DNA of 64,000 nt from Plectrocnemia conspersa (GCA_009617715.1 VTFK01000572.1:50697-114696), one strand, 5' to 3'. Shown: positions 1-13,490, counted from the stretch's first letter. The notes: generated by a model not told the origin, from the letters alone. Program-made: numbers and translations.

Positions 1-250
1 AAAGTGATTTTAAACTTTCCGCGGCAGGAAACTTCGCCGAAACGCTTCCGTGGTATTTTTTTCATTCTTCTTCTCCTCCTACATCTTCTTATTCGTAGGA
101 GCGCCTCTTCCTTACGATAATAATAATAAGCGAGTTGCGCTTTTTATATTGTCGGCGAATAATTTCGAAGCTTTCGTATTAGTATAACAAGCCAAATCGG
201 TGGCGTGGGCTTATGCGTGTCTGGCGGTGATTGCTTAAAAAAACGCGAGT
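1..250. other. GC-richer noncoding block at window edge
   Basis: Mixed-composition DNA with several CG dinucleotides, a pyrimidine-rich run (about 60-110) and a GC-rich patch near 200-245. No open frame of note on either strand. It may be the end of a longer block that continues to the left. A regulatory role is possible but is inferred only from its contrast with the AT-rich flank. Confidence 0.4.
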
Positions 251-1090
251 GTATTGAGATAATCAGATAAGGAAAAATCCATTGTCATGACAGCTTTTAA
301 GATACTAAATACCTAGCTGATATTAAATTAGATACAATGAAAAAGAAAGGCACATTACATTTGCTTTAAATTACTACACAATATTTTTAAATATTGCTTT
401 GGTGTACTTGAATATACTTATACGGAATAATAGCGAACTCAAAACATCGCATGCCACTTTAGCAACTTTGCACTGGCTTTTAGAAGCATTCCGAAGGGAT
501 CAAAAAATAATTTTACAATAGTATTGCTGCACGTAGCAAAACTATAGGTTGACATACAATGCTGTGAGTCTTTCCCAATGAGATTTTCTCAAAATAAAAA
601 TAAAATATAGAAGTGACATAAAAAGGTTTATAATGTTAAATTTAATAGATGTGCTAAGGGAAATTTATTATTTTTAGATTTTATAATATTTTTACTGAAT
701 TAATTAATAAATGTGAAAAGGGTTCTTATATTATTGAATTTAATATATTTTAAAATTTATTTTATTTATTAAAATATACATATCAATAAATTGCGGTGCT
801 CATTCTATTTCTTTTATTGCCCCTAATTATTTATATCATCAGAACAAGCTAATTTTTATCTGAATAATTTTTATTTATAATCTTTGCTTAAGCTTTGTGT
901 TTTTCTAAAGATATGCATTGATGAGTTAAAATATATCATCCCCAAAACGATTGATTAATTTACGACATATATTTTCATTTAAAAAAATATTTTTTAATAA
1001 CATTTTTTTTAATGTCAACATAATTATTTATTAAACTAAATCATGTTTTAAATTTGTAAAACTTTAAAATTGTTTTAAATATATCGACGT
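251..1090. other. AT-rich noncoding stretch, nothing recognised
   Basis: Low-complexity A+T DNA with many short A or T runs and stops in all frames. I see no gene, repeat family or hairpin worth naming. Confidence 0.6.
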
Positions 1091-1395
1091 TGTTTGTAAA
1101 AAATTGCACCCGAACTATGAAATGAGAAGCCTTGATTGGTGTTTATATCACGGTTCAGCAGGATAATCACGTTAACAACGTTAATGAAGTGGATAAGGTG
1201 AGCGGATTACAGAATGTAAAGGGAAGTTTCAATGCAGAGTAAACGTCCACTAATCAGCAACGCGAACGAACATTACACCCAAGATGGATTTGTGCAATTC
1301 TATATAAAGAGACTTTAAGTTACAGAAAATGCTGCTGCAGCAAATCTTATGGATTTTACCAAAGATACTGTTTAAACTGAGCAAATCCGGTAAAT
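1091..1395. other. Moderately complex noncoding block
   Basis: A short interval of more balanced base composition between AT-rich flanks. No open frame of useful length. It ends next to a 33-bp segment also found near the other end of the window. Confidence 0.35.
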
Positions 1396-1428
1396 CTAAA
1401 TTGTACAATTTACGAGACAACGATATAT
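1396..1428. repeat. Short segment shared with the LTR at 63.3 kb
   Basis: Seen: this 33-bp stretch aligns with 63318-63350 in the same orientation with about 3 mismatches, starting at CTAAATTGTACAA in both places and including GACAACGAT. The second copy lies in the putative U5 part of an LTR-like sequence. Similarity fades immediately outside. Inference: a scrap of the same LTR family. Chance or an older shared repeat cannot be excluded at this length. Confidence 0.35.
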
Positions 1429-2279
1429 ATTTAGTAAATGGTCAAGGTATAAATTGGCAATTTAGGTAAATAAAATAATTATATTTTTCTTGAATTAAAA
1501 TATAATACAATAAAAAGTATAGAAGCCCTTAATAACACTGCACCATGCATAATCATAAAAAATATTTGTATGATGATTTTTAGTTTTACTTTTTAAATGA
1601 AAATAGCAAATATTAGATTAAATACATTTCAATAGAATATATTGAATATATTTTAATTTAATTAAAAAATAAGACGTGCGAAGCAATAAAAAATATAACA
1701 AAATTATTTCCGTATAATATTTAAGTTGATGAAACGGTTAGCACAAAAAAGTCTTTCAAATCAATTTCCTAAAAAAATGAATATCCCAAGGGAGATCGCA
1801 GGAAAAGAACCTGGAAAAGCTTTTGCTTCGATTGTATTATGTCAAGCATAACTGATGACATTAATTAATAATGTAATGAGAATTTCAAGCTAACTACATG
1901 AAACTATTTTAAAAATATACGCAATAACTTAACCGAGAATTTTTCATCTAAAAAATATTTCAACACTAAACAAATAAAAAAAAATGCTTTTACTTGGAAT
2001 AATTTGTTATCTATTATATTATAAATATCATTTAATGTATAAAGTATAGCATTTGCTATAGAACGATCTTAATTTCAAGTGACAGCAACATATATGTATA
2101 TATATATATTTCTAATACTTTCAGGTTCTTGTATTCTATCACAAGTTCTGAAACGTCTACTTTTTATTTTTAAAGTTGTTTTTTTAAAAGGTATGTATAA
2201 TATATACCCACTTTATCATTTACGCTAAAATGTAAATATTTTTATTTTAATGAATGAACTTTTTAATGTTTTCCGAGCC
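1429..2279. other. AT-rich noncoding stretch
   Basis: A+T-dominated sequence with a short TA-rich run near 2090-2110. No coding or RNA signal recognised. Confidence 0.6.
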
Positions 2280-2900
2280 AACGAGTGAAAGTGAAATTTT
2301 CCAATAAATCAAAAATCAAAGCTAAGAATTTTGTAGTGCAATATTGTACGTGTTTAATACTATCTTTATATAATAAGCGAATATCCATAGCACAAGTTTA
2401 CAAAGCTGTTAACTTGCATCGTACCGATCAAGGTGCAAAACCACCAGAACTTGCACAGCACCGAGTTAAGCTCCACGACCGCAATAAGTTAATAGTAACG
2501 TGTTCCAGGGATGGCCATCTTAATGCTCACCTTTAAAAGCCGTCCTCGATAATTAGTCCACCCACTCGAATTTAATTCCAACTCGTCGTTGTATGATAAA
2601 TGCGCAAAGCGGCAACTTCTTTTAATGTAAAGTTTAAAACTCATGAGCCACTCGACGCTGAAGGACTCTAAAAACTAACGACAACAATATTCCAGCGCCA
2701 TGACTCTTGCTAATTATCTAAACCCTAAGACTTTAAACAACCGGAATACCACGCTCAATTTTCCTCTACAATAAGTTGAATGTTCTAATTAGTCTTGGAA
2801 GGACGCTTGCGATGCATATTTTAAAAGCTCACTATTAAATAAGAGTCGCGACGATTAATGCGATCGAGCTTAAAAAAGTTAAACTTTAAATGGGTGGCGC
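2280..2900. other. Balanced-composition block with an 83-codon frame
   Basis: More complex sequence than its flanks. A plus-strand frame runs 2285-2536 but opens at GTG, has no recognisable family, and is followed by equally complex sequence with stops. I treat it as a chance frame inside a possible conserved noncoding block, not as a gene. Confidence 0.35.
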
Positions 2901-3590
2901 TTAATTCTACCACAGATTTATATATATGTATAAATAATCATTAAGTTTTGCGTCTTAGTAATGGTAACTTTAAAATAAACATAAAGTTCGTTACTTAATG
3001 GTAATCAAATTACTATGAATAAAATAGAAATTTAGCTATTTATATAATATGTGAAGAAAATTATATCAAAAAAATATATATATTTAAATTTACAACTAAC
3101 TTTTAAGCAAATTTTAACTATGATTTTAAAAGGATTAGACTAAATCACAGTTTGGTATTATAAATACGCTATAACCTAATTCATGTGTAAAATAGAATGG
3201 TACGTTGATTGCAAGTATGTATATTGTTAGTGTTAGCAATTCGATGAACATCTCTGCCAAAAAATAATTTTTCCAAGCTTATTTAAATTTGACGGATAAA
3301 TATTGAAAGTATGTAATAAAAGTGTTCTAATATAACTGTTGTATGTACTTAACTATTAAATTGATATTTTAATATAATAATTATTAATATAATAGCTTCT
3401 AAATATTTTGTGAGAAATATTTCTTAGAAGAAATAACCATTCCCGGTTTATTTGCACTATAATACACACTTATGTTTATGAATACTAACACGTCTTCATC
3501 TTAGTTTTCAAATGGTTCAAAGTTTTCACTGTAGCTAGTCTCAGCAAGTCATGATAATTTAATTTTATATATGTTTCACTATTATCACGC
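2901..3590. other. AT-rich noncoding stretch
   Basis: A/T runs and scattered TATA-like words with no open frame or repeat family. Nothing supportable. Confidence 0.6.
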
Positions 3591-4260
3591 AGCATCGTCG
3601 CGGATCCATCCAACAGATTAAATTTTCCTACCGCTTAAAGTTTATCCATTTTGCAAAACATGCCTTTCCCGCAAATAAATATGCAGATACACATACACCC
3701 AACAAAAATACATCTTTCAAAAACACACACCGCATGTATGTACACACATGTTCGTATAAGAAACACGGAAAAGTTTTACGATATTAGGGCTAGAAATAAT
3801 TAATGAAGACATTCTCGGAAGCGACGGTCAATTAGCGGAGAGCGGGTTAAAATTTGGCTCGCATACAATATGCATATGAGGGGTCCTGATAAAATTTACC
3901 TCTCAAAGTTGCCTATACGCCAAATTGGAGAGTGCCCACGGCAATTGTGAAATACAAACACCGAAAGACCTCCTCCTGCGTTAGTCGGTTGTCACAGAAG
4001 CAGCTTCTCCGTTTTGCATATGGTAATGCTCAGTCCCGCGGGTCTGTTATGTTAATAGCCAACAAATATGCATATTCACACGTATATAATATATTGTTTG
4101 TGTGTATGAGAATGAATGTGTGTGTGTTGTATTGTGTGTTTGTCGTATTATATACACCCACAATGGCAAGGATGACTTACTTCCATTGTGACACCGCCGC
4201 GTACCCGTGACCTATTCCTCGAAGGGGTCCTGCATAAATTAAGGATATCGTGTTAATGTA
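3591..4260. other. Balanced block with CA/TG-rich runs
   Basis: GC-richer patches near 3590-3620, 3820-4040 and 4165-4240 alternate with AC-rich sequence (about 3690-3760) and GT-rich sequence (about 4095-4145). A 92-codon frame at 3932-4210 ends in GT-repeat-encoded residues and resembles no family. Possible regulatory block; coding is unlikely. Confidence 0.35.
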
Positions 4261-6170
4261 ATATTAAAGAGTTTGTGGAAATTTACATTTTAATAGCGTG
4301 AAATTGATTTTTAATAAGAGACTTACCTTTTGAACTTTACAATAGCTGCTTTATACAATTTATACAATGTGTAAGGCCTATTTTAATGATACAAATTTAA
4401 GGACCGGGAAGAGGAATTGATTGGATGAACGATTTGTATATGAGTAGACGTTGTATTAACTTTGACTTGACTCTCTTTCTCTCTCTCTCTCTTTCTCACA
4501 CACCGAGTGTAAGTATTCCTATATTACCCTCCTATATATACTTAATATGTGACGCATATTGTGGTTCACATGATCCAACTGTGTTTTTATTGTTCTTAGA
4601 TCAAATGGCAAAATTAAATCATCCTATCTTTTACCTCACATGAAAAAAGATACTCAAATATCAAACCGTTCTTAATATTAAATTAATAGTAATATTTAAA
4701 CGTTCATATAACTCAATTCCGATTTTTAAATTATGTCTCAATCAAATTAAGATTTCACAATATTACTGTATAGTGCAATATATATTATTAATAATACATA
4801 CATTATAAAGCAGAATATACAACACAGATACACATTGAATGTATATTTATGTTTACATTTTGCGTTTAAAATAGTAAATGTATTGATGCACAATCTTATA
4901 ACATTAAAATTGCTTGGAAAAATTTCATAAAAGCTAGTACTTTTTAGTTTCATAAAAAAAATTAGCCTATCATTGACAATAGATACTTTTCTCGATGTAT
5001 GAATAATTACGAAAGGGATTTCCATACATAGAAAGAACAACAAGTCAATTAGAGTAAAGTATAGGTTTGTGTCAATTTTATATTTCAAAGTATTTTAAAA
5101 GCATTTTAAACCATATCAAAAGAATACTTGATTGCTTAACAGCATGGTTTACGTGTATAGATATCAGTAGCAACAAATGTTTTCTGTTTTTCTAATTTTG
5201 CTACGAAGTAGCTTGATATAGGCAATAAATTGATAATACTTTTGTGGTGACCACACACAGATGAACATGTTTGAAAGGGTCTTTGTCTCAAAACTTGCGT
5301 TAATTAACTAGGTAAATGCGTAATGGCGTAGGTAATAGCGTAAAGGATTGGGACCACACAGCCCTCGTTACGACCAGAAAAAGTTGCATAAATAACACGA
5401 ATTTTGTTTTCACAGTAAATATTCTCCGGCATTAAGATGGTATTTCTTTGTTGTGAAACGGTCACAGATATAATATATCACCGGATCCACAAAATTCCCG
5501 TTGCAATGCAATATGAAATTAAACAGAAAAATGCTTTATTTTTATCAACAAAAATAGTCTTTCCTGAAACACTAGTTATATTAAGATCTAATGTAAAAGT
5601 AATGCTAAAAAAATTATAAAAAATTACATTATTGATTTCATTTTTAATAAAATTGACATGCGGATTAAATGAACGGGTGTTGTGGGCCTGTGAGCCGCAG
5701 GCTCTAAAACTTTTGTTGATCGTCAGAATATGTAGAATTTATATGTTCTATTTTCAGATTAATTAAGGACGTTATTTAACTCATCTTTGTACGATATTCA
5801 AATTAATACTTATAGAGAACAATCATAAAAGAAAAATAGTTTTCTTATCATTTTTTAGGACCATAATCTTGAAATTCTGGTATAAAAATTTAAATATTTA
5901 TAATAGGTAGATCAAATACGTATTTGTGTGTCTATAAATAATACTATAAAATCTACCAAATTTAGTGGCAAGCGTCACAAAATATTTATATTTAAAAATT
6001 CTTTGGATTATAGTCGACAATGCTGGATTTTATTGTATATTTTTAAAATATTATATGCAATATAAACTATAGTCGTTGTATTTATTTGTATGTAAAGATT
6101 ACATTTTTATATTTTAATATTTATTAGCAATCGTGCTGTTACATTTTATAAGACTTGTTTATCGTTAAGC
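4261..6170. other. AT-rich noncoding stretch
   Basis: Long A+T-rich interval. It contains a CT microsatellite (4471-4497) and a small GC-rich hairpin near 5685-5704 (GCCTGTG opposite CGCAGGC). A 113-codon minus-strand frame (4747-5088) is rich in F, I, Y, L and K codons, as expected from AT-rich noncoding DNA. Confidence 0.55.
4471..4497. repeat. CT microsatellite
   Basis: An almost pure pyrimidine run of CTCTCT units with a few TTT interruptions, directly readable in the sequence. Confidence 0.9.
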
Positions 6171-6830
6171 ATTGCCGGCGTAAAGTATTAAGTCGGATTG
6201 CTGCGTTCAAAACGAAGGAAAGCGGACAAAAAATAAATAATCTAGCGCGATTGTCATTTTTTGTTGATTCTTTGTAACGATCGGCCACTTTGGGATGCTG
6301 CGCGGAAAAAAAACAAGAAGCAGTCGAAGCTTCGGGTTGGAATGAAGATGAAGAAAAAAAAACACTTCATTTATCAGATCCGCTCGTTCCCTCCGTTTCG
6401 GACGTTCGGTGGGAAACTTTTGTCAGCCAGAAAAATGTATCCAATTAGGCCGGTTGATGGTGGTTTCGCAGCGGACCATTACTTTCGAGGCACTAACCAA
6501 ATTACCCCCATCAGGACAAGGGCTGGGCCCGGCCAGCTCGGATTATTAAAAATATATTGCGTGTTCTGCTTGACGGAGGAGGCTTAGCGTAATGGGAAAT
6601 GTACCGGCTTAACGTCAGCGTTTCTAAACTCTTTTGCTTGAGGACGCTTCGCGGAAAATTTTCCGGTAGACAACCGGAGATTAAAATGCCCGAAGCACTT
6701 TTGCGACGAGGCTGCCGCGGCGCGAGAAAATTAACCATGCAAAATAACCCGCGTGACGTATGGGACGCGCCGGAAAAATAACATTGTGTGTTTTCTTGCG
6801 TCGCGCGAAAATTCGGCTTTATTAAATATT
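6171..6830. other. GC-richer block, possible regulatory island
   Basis: One of the clearest complex blocks: many CG dinucleotides, GGCCGG, GCCCGGCC and CCGCGGCGCG words, in sharp contrast with both flanks. Overlapping frames of 60-108 codons occur on both strands (6261-6587 plus, 6511-6738 minus, 6599-6781 plus) and none resembles a known protein. Best read as a noncoding conserved-type element. An unrecognised short exon cannot be ruled out. Confidence 0.4.
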
Positions 6831-7860
6831 ATGAGATGGGGCTTTAAGTTTATTTGTTGAAAGTAAATGAAAGCATCTTACTAATAAAACTTATATAAAA
6901 AAAAATTATTTTAGTGATCTGCCGCATTTCAAAAAATAATAATAATATTTTAAGGTTACCAGATTTTAAGAGACTTAATACAAATTTATTTTTTTACACA
7001 AGAAATTAGTGTATTAATTTTTACACCAATTTTCATTCAATATTTTTAATTTTGTTGACGCCTGTCTAGTTAATATTAGCAATACCTATAATTTCAGAAT
7101 TAGAATTTTATAGACATTCGAATTCTCTGAACCCGCAAAAAAATTAATATTTAAAGATAAGGATTGAAGAAATGTAAATAAGAACAGTTAAATAAAAAAC
7201 ATTATTGAAAAATTATATATTTTAAAAATAAGCAGTTAATATTGGTAAGTTCTAATATTTTAAGATTTCACGTATAAAATAAGGTAATTAAATTGGCGTT
7301 TTGTGAAAAAAAACCATAATAATACTCATGCTTGTTCGTGTTTCTCAGAATTATATTTTCTATATATTTTTCACGTTGCTTGCATAGATTTTTTCTAGTG
7401 GTATATGTCCACTGGTTGTCCATACAACAGACAAATCCTATTCAGAAATATTATTAGCATGAAAAGCTCACAGGTGAAACTCGAAAAGCCCGAATCACCA
7501 GACTATCCGCCACATAATCCTCTCATCATCTCGCCTGTCCTAATTTTGACACGTATCCAAGGATTATGTGTGAATAATTTACGAAGGCTGCTCAACAAGC
7601 CAGATATATTCATTATAACCATTGCTACCTACTATTCATTTATTAATTAATTATTAAACTATGTACATCAAAAAGCGTGCTAAAAAATTTAACGCATTCC
7701 CGACGAACAAATAAAATAAAAAGTGTAAATTTTGAATAATTTTTGTCGTCGTATAAATTCAACCTACACCCATCAAGGTTATTTTGATAAGGGTTGATTT
7801 TTCTATAAATATAAAATAATGCGAATCAAAATCGTGAAGTAAATCCGTCGGGAATAAATC
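6831..7860. other. AT-rich noncoding stretch
   Basis: Mostly A+T-rich. A slightly more complex patch near 7400-7580 holds a chance 81-codon frame of no recognised family. Confidence 0.55.

Positions 7861-8647
<787 letters not shown>

Positions 8648-8713
<66 letters not shown>
8648..8713. repeat. (TA)n microsatellite, about 66 bp
   Basis: Uninterrupted alternating A/T run just right of the Penelope-like segment. Frames across it encode only I/Y repeats. Confidence 0.95.
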
Positions 8714-8716
<3 letters not shown>

Positions 8717-8737
8717 CATACAATATATATATGTTAT

Positions 8738-8780
8738 GGATAATTCGTGACTATGGCTGAAGGATCGCAGCCGAAATATA
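8738..8780 (+). repeat. Dispersed 43-bp repeat, copy 1
   Basis: Aligns with 34607-34649 in the same orientation with about 7 mismatches, sharing ATAATTCGTGAC and ATCGCAGCCGAAATAT. It holds a short hairpin (GGCTG...CAGCC) followed by GAAAT, a layout recalling the hammerhead-like motif 200 bp upstream. It also lies next to TA-rich DNA, as does copy 2. Probably a retroelement terminus, family not certain. Confidence 0.5.
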
Positions 8781-9112
8781 GAAAAAAATACTTCAAAATG
8801 AAATTGGGAACCAAATCATGCCCAGAAGAACGCCTTTTAATGTATATATGTATGTACATAGCAAATATGATTTTGCAACTTGTACTCACATTATTGTACT
8901 CAATCATGGGACACAATAAGACTCACTAGTCGCACGTTTTCTCACCATATGTATTATTTTAATTTTATGTCTTTCATCATTTTTTGCAAAATTCTATCTA
9001 GTGCGCTTAAAATGATTTATTAGCAATGAAGGTTGTAGGTCTCGAAATCAAATATAGAAACGGATGTCATCATGTGGAAGAGAAGGTAAGAGACCTAAAG
9101 CGGGTTATAACA
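8781..9112. other. Mixed noncoding sequence
   Basis: Moderately AT-rich DNA between the dispersed repeat and the long inverted repeat. Contains a TATGTATGTACATA-type run near 8841-8860. No gene seen. Confidence 0.4.
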
Positions 9113-9251
9113 ACAATCGATTAATATATCCTTTGTTATTAGGGACGAGTCGGATAAAGGCCCGTGCCTGGCATGAGTTATTGCCCTAGGCTAACGTTTA
9201 CGTTACGATACCGATAATTACAGCAAACTTCCACGACACACCTTGCATGTA
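9113..9251 (+). repeat. Left arm of a long inverted repeat
   Basis: About 139 bp whose reverse complement recurs at 9859-9999. Long matching blocks include ATCCTTTGTTAT, GTGCCTGGCATGAGTTATTG and ACTTCCACG, with the arms offset by a few small indels. By eye the arms agree at roughly four positions in five or better. This may be the terminal inverted repeat of a foldback or MITE-like DNA transposon. I saw no target-site duplication outside the arms. Confidence 0.75.
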
Positions 9252-9858
9252 TGTATGTACATATGTAGTACACATTTGGCACACTTTGGAGTTAATAATC
9301 CGCAAATTGGGATGAATTAACGATTTGCTCTTTTCGCACACATCCACCCACTCTGTAAAGCTCTAAGCCACCACTGGAGCTTTGTAATTTAGCATATTGA
9401 ATTACCCACGCTTTTCACGTGATCCGTTTGATATCCGTGTGCTGGGAGTTGTTTACGTGTATCTGATTTTTGAGTTTGTTTTACAACGTTGGATTTGAGT
9501 GGTTATATTTATTAAGTGACGGAACTACGTGTCGCCATACCATACAATACTATAGGAGTACCATTTTTAAGTGCAAATACGTTACCAATTATTGTTTTTA
9601 TATTTAAAAAATAAAGAAAAATTAACTCAAAAAAGCAAAGCAATGCATGGATGGTTATTCAACATAGCCAAGAACTAGAGACAACTTTATAAATCAAAGT
9701 CTAATAGCTAAATAAAAATGAATTAGCTTCTTATCAAATATCTCTTGCAATGGTTTAGATCTTCAAAAAGTAGGCGGAAGTTTATTAAAAGAAATATGGT
9801 TTATTAACTACAAGTAATACCGAATGGATACACATCATGTGTGTATTACACGTGTTAG
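9252..9858. other. Spacer between inverted-repeat arms
   Basis: About 607 bp of mixed composition, with TATGTATGTACATATG near its left end and a small fold-back (AAAGCTC...GAGCTTT) near 9357-9390. No transposase frame is present, so if this is a transposon it is non-autonomous. Confidence 0.5.
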
Positions 9859-9999
9859 TACATGCAAAGTGTGCCGTGGAAGTTATTATCGGTATCATCT
9901 TTCGGAAGACGTAAACGCTGGCCTGTGGCAATAACTCATGCCAGGCACGAGCTTTTATCCGAGTCGTCCCTGATAACAAAGGATGTATTAATCGATTAC
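9859..9999 (-). repeat. Right arm of a long inverted repeat
   Basis: Inverted partner of 9113-9251. The 90-codon minus-strand frame at 9785-10057 simply runs through this arm and has no recognised family. Transcription through both arms would give a dsRNA hairpin of about 140 bp with a loop of about 600 nt. Confidence 0.75.
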
Positions 10000-11990
10000 A
10001 AACTCTGAAATATTGTGATCGCGTGTTCGCTGAACCACAAGAGAACAATGAACGCAATTATTGCACCAATGGATAAACGTCATACTGGATTTACATTATT
10101 CAACGGTTTAAATATGAAACGTGGGTATGTTCAGAGTCTGTTTTGTGGTTGACTTAAAAAAACTGACTTGCATTTTGCGGGGTGTTAATTGTACCCGAGT
10201 TTGCTGAAACTACATAAAATGCAATTCTAGAAGCATTTAACTTTACATGTCATAATATAAAGTACTATAAGTATTTTTTGATAGATTATATTTGTAAATA
10301 ACTCTTAATTCAGTAAAGGGCGTATAAAAATATATTAATTAAATAAACAAAAAAGTACATAAAAAACTATTTTTCTTATTAATGTTGATGAAATTAAAGC
10401 ATTCCAGCGCTTATAAAATGCATAGGTACTTCTATCATTCTGCTATGATTTTGCTACTTTTTAAACTATACAAATTACTACTGCAAGTATGCATGCCGAT
10501 AGAACAATGTTTTAAATTGTTATCGCACTTTTATTATAGTTTTCGTTAGACTGACCCCATATATTAGATATTATATAATGTATTAATTAATACACTAATA
10601 ATGGCTATTAATTCTTCAAATAATCTACTTATTCAAAACAGTTATTACTATTTTGGCTCTGTTAGCATATTGCATACCTACTGTTGGCAAACAAAGACAA
10701 ATAACCGTCAGTTACACCATCAAAATTAACAAATTTGTTGATATTTTCTTCAATATCCTTCATGGAGATCCTTACCAAATTTAACAACTTGACTAACCAT
10801 GTTTATACTTTATATCGTCAAATAAGGAAATATTTTATTTGCATCTCTGTGTATACCTTTTCATTGTTAATGATAATTACTGTTCCAGTTAAAGCGTACG
10901 TATACTTGTAACGCGTTGAAACTTTTAATTTGTTTCTTAATAATGAATAACTTTTAATATCATGTTAACATTTTCATGTAAAATTAATATGTTTAAAATT
11001 GAACACTTTCTAGAATTAAAAAGCTATGAAGTTGAATTTTGAATGTTACAAAATATAATTAAATTATCCATATTTAAATAATATTTAAAATATATACATA
11101 TAGTTTTAATTAATATTAATTTGTAAGAACTTTTAACACATTTATTTTTAGATAAGCATTAAATGCAGTTTTTATATTATTAAAAATAGTGTCTCCACTC
11201 TGTATTTTTCTATAATATAAATATAGATAATGAATTAATAATTACGTAGTTTCTTATTACCAATCTTTAAATGTAGTATGCTGTGATATATTAGGTTTCA
11301 ATTTACAGCAACACTACCACAAGCAGCAAATATCAAAATAATCGCCTACACTATAACAATGAAAACACTACAGCAGTACAATAAAATACAGTGATATATC
11401 CATTAAACAATTTAAATAAATCACTAGCTAAAATATTTATTTTAAATTTCAAATGCAAATATTGCTTATTTCATATACTAATAATCATTTAATATGAACT
11501 TATGAAACTAAAAGTACGCTTAAGATTAAAAAGAACGCAAATATTAATTTTATTATAAATTACAAAACATAAGGATTTTTTTATAACTGAATTTTCTTGC
11601 AAAATATTAACTAATCCATCTTCAAAGCATACACATGTGGCTAAAATAAAAGGTATTTCTGGACCGATCATATAAAGTGCTACAAAAGTAATGAAAAATA
11701 GTATTTATCTCACTTTTTACAAAAGTAAAAGATCGATTTAAAATATAATCTTAAAAAAGATGTTAATGTTTTAACAATAGTAAAGTATGTTATATGTTTT
11801 CTTAATAAATGTAATTAAAAATAAAAATTGTCAATATCGCATTGGCTTTATATGATTTTTCTTATCAACACGTCGTTAATAAGTTACATAGGTGCCAACT
11901 AAATCACATTATAATTGTTTTTATTGCTATCACAAAACATACGCTCAGTTTCTCTCTAGACATTATTTAAGATTATCGCGATTATTTAGA
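10000..11990. other. AT-rich noncoding stretch
   Basis: Long A+T-rich interval, nothing coding. It includes a perfect 16-bp palindrome, TGTATTAATTAATACA, at 10579-10594 with a homeodomain-like TTAATTAA core. Confidence 0.55.
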
Positions 11991-12535
11991 TTTTGCCCCA
12001 CCTGAAAAAGGCCCTGGAGCTTATTACCATCTCCATTAAACGTCAGTCAAGATTGAAAGAAGCGCGCGTAGCTAATGTTCGGCATTGTTGCCTCGCCTAA
12101 TTAGATTCCCTTCAAAGGTTTTAGCATCAAAACGAAATCTGCGGTGCTGCTCACACATTGAATCAATTCCGACGAAAACCGACGCTTATTAACGCTTATT
12201 TACAGGGGTGTAGCGAAACCATCCTTAATGGTGATGTACGGCCATGTGTTATTTTAAAATTAACGCGGTATGAAAATGTGCCCGGATGGTAATTACTCAG
12301 ACCGCGTCTTCCTGGTAAAACAGCGACTAGGTGTGAAAACACACGTTACTTCTTTCTACAACAAAGGCATTTGCATGCTAATGGACACTGAGCCACACCT
12401 GAAGAATTGCGAGCTTTTATGGAGGGGGAACTATTTGCAGAAACGCCTCGGTTGCTCATTCAATTGGGTCTCAACCCCTCGTGTTTTTAATAAAAATTAC
12501 GAAATATTGTATACTATAAATAAAACCTAAGCCAT
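11991..12535. other. GC-richer block, possible regulatory island
   Basis: Complex sequence from about 11995, with GCGCGCG, CTAATTAG and CCCGGATGG words. An 86-codon plus-strand frame (12270-12530) starts at ATG and ends just before an AATAAA-like word, but I recognise no domain, signal peptide or repeat in it. Either a conserved noncoding element or, less likely, a small unknown exon. Confidence 0.4.
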
Positions 12536-12539
12536 ACGA

Positions 12540-12577
12540 TAATAAAACGTAACTTCTTGAGAAGTTACGTTTTATTA
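12540..12577. repeat. Perfect 17-bp hairpin with a 4-nt loop
   Basis: TAATAAAACGTAACTTC is followed by TTGA and then its exact reverse complement ending at 12577. Every position of the stem pairs. It sits directly after the complex block and two AATAAA-like words. It could form a stable RNA or cruciform hairpin; function unknown. Confidence 0.85.
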
Positions 12578-13490
12578 ATCATTCGCAAGAGCTTCGTATT
12601 TTTTTTTTTATTTATTTAGCCTTACATAATTATATGTACCTATTGTAATCTTCAAAAAGATTCTTTAAACTATTTTGGTTTAGTAAGTTATTTTACAGAA
12701 AAATGCGGCATAGTGTTTGACAAAGCTTAGAGCTAAAAAGTAATCTTAGAAAAGCAAATTCTGATGCTTTACAACTTCATTATTATTACGAAGTGCAATG
12801 CGAAGACGGTAATTAAAATTATTAAAAGATATACAATATTCAGTGCTGATATTAAAAATTACGATACATAAAAATTCATAACTTTGCAAATAAGAAAGCG
12901 ATTAATTTTGCGTAAATTCAGAAATCATTAATGATTCTGGGCCTCATGACAAAAATAGCATTTTATATATTTTTTAACATCGTAATATAATTTCTTGAAT
13001 AAATAATAATATGTAAGAGCTAACAATTTCTATGCTATTATACAAATAAATATACAAATTAGCCACCACACCGTTTTGACATATTGTCTTAAATCAAATT
13101 TTATGCATATTATTTTAATAAGGCATTAAAAATTATTAAAAACAGTCGTGTTTTCTATGCTGCTTAATGTTGCCATTAAGTAAGTTTTCATTCCAGGTCA
13201 TAATCAATAAATATGTCTAATATTTTTTAAATGTTTAAAATCAATAAAGTCAACAATAATTTGCTAATAAATTTGAACACAAATGGAGCCACGTCAAAAA
13301 ACTACAATATATCCCTTTGAATAATAATGTTTATTGTTAAAGTACTACCTAGAAATTGGGTGCTTTTGAAGGCAATGTTCCGCTCCTTTTATTTATTGTA
13401 TAATATGTTTAAAAATAAACTAAAGGAACTTATACCTGAAATATATCAAACAACTGTATATTAGTTCAGATTCATTATTTGAGGTCGGTT
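12578..13490. other. AT-rich noncoding stretch
   Basis: A/T runs with stops in every frame; no family or structure recognised. Confidence 0.6.

Noticed and set aside
10579..10594. 16-bp palindrome TGTATTAATTAATACA.
   Set aside because: Almost pure A/T; such palindromes are expected by chance in DNA of this composition.
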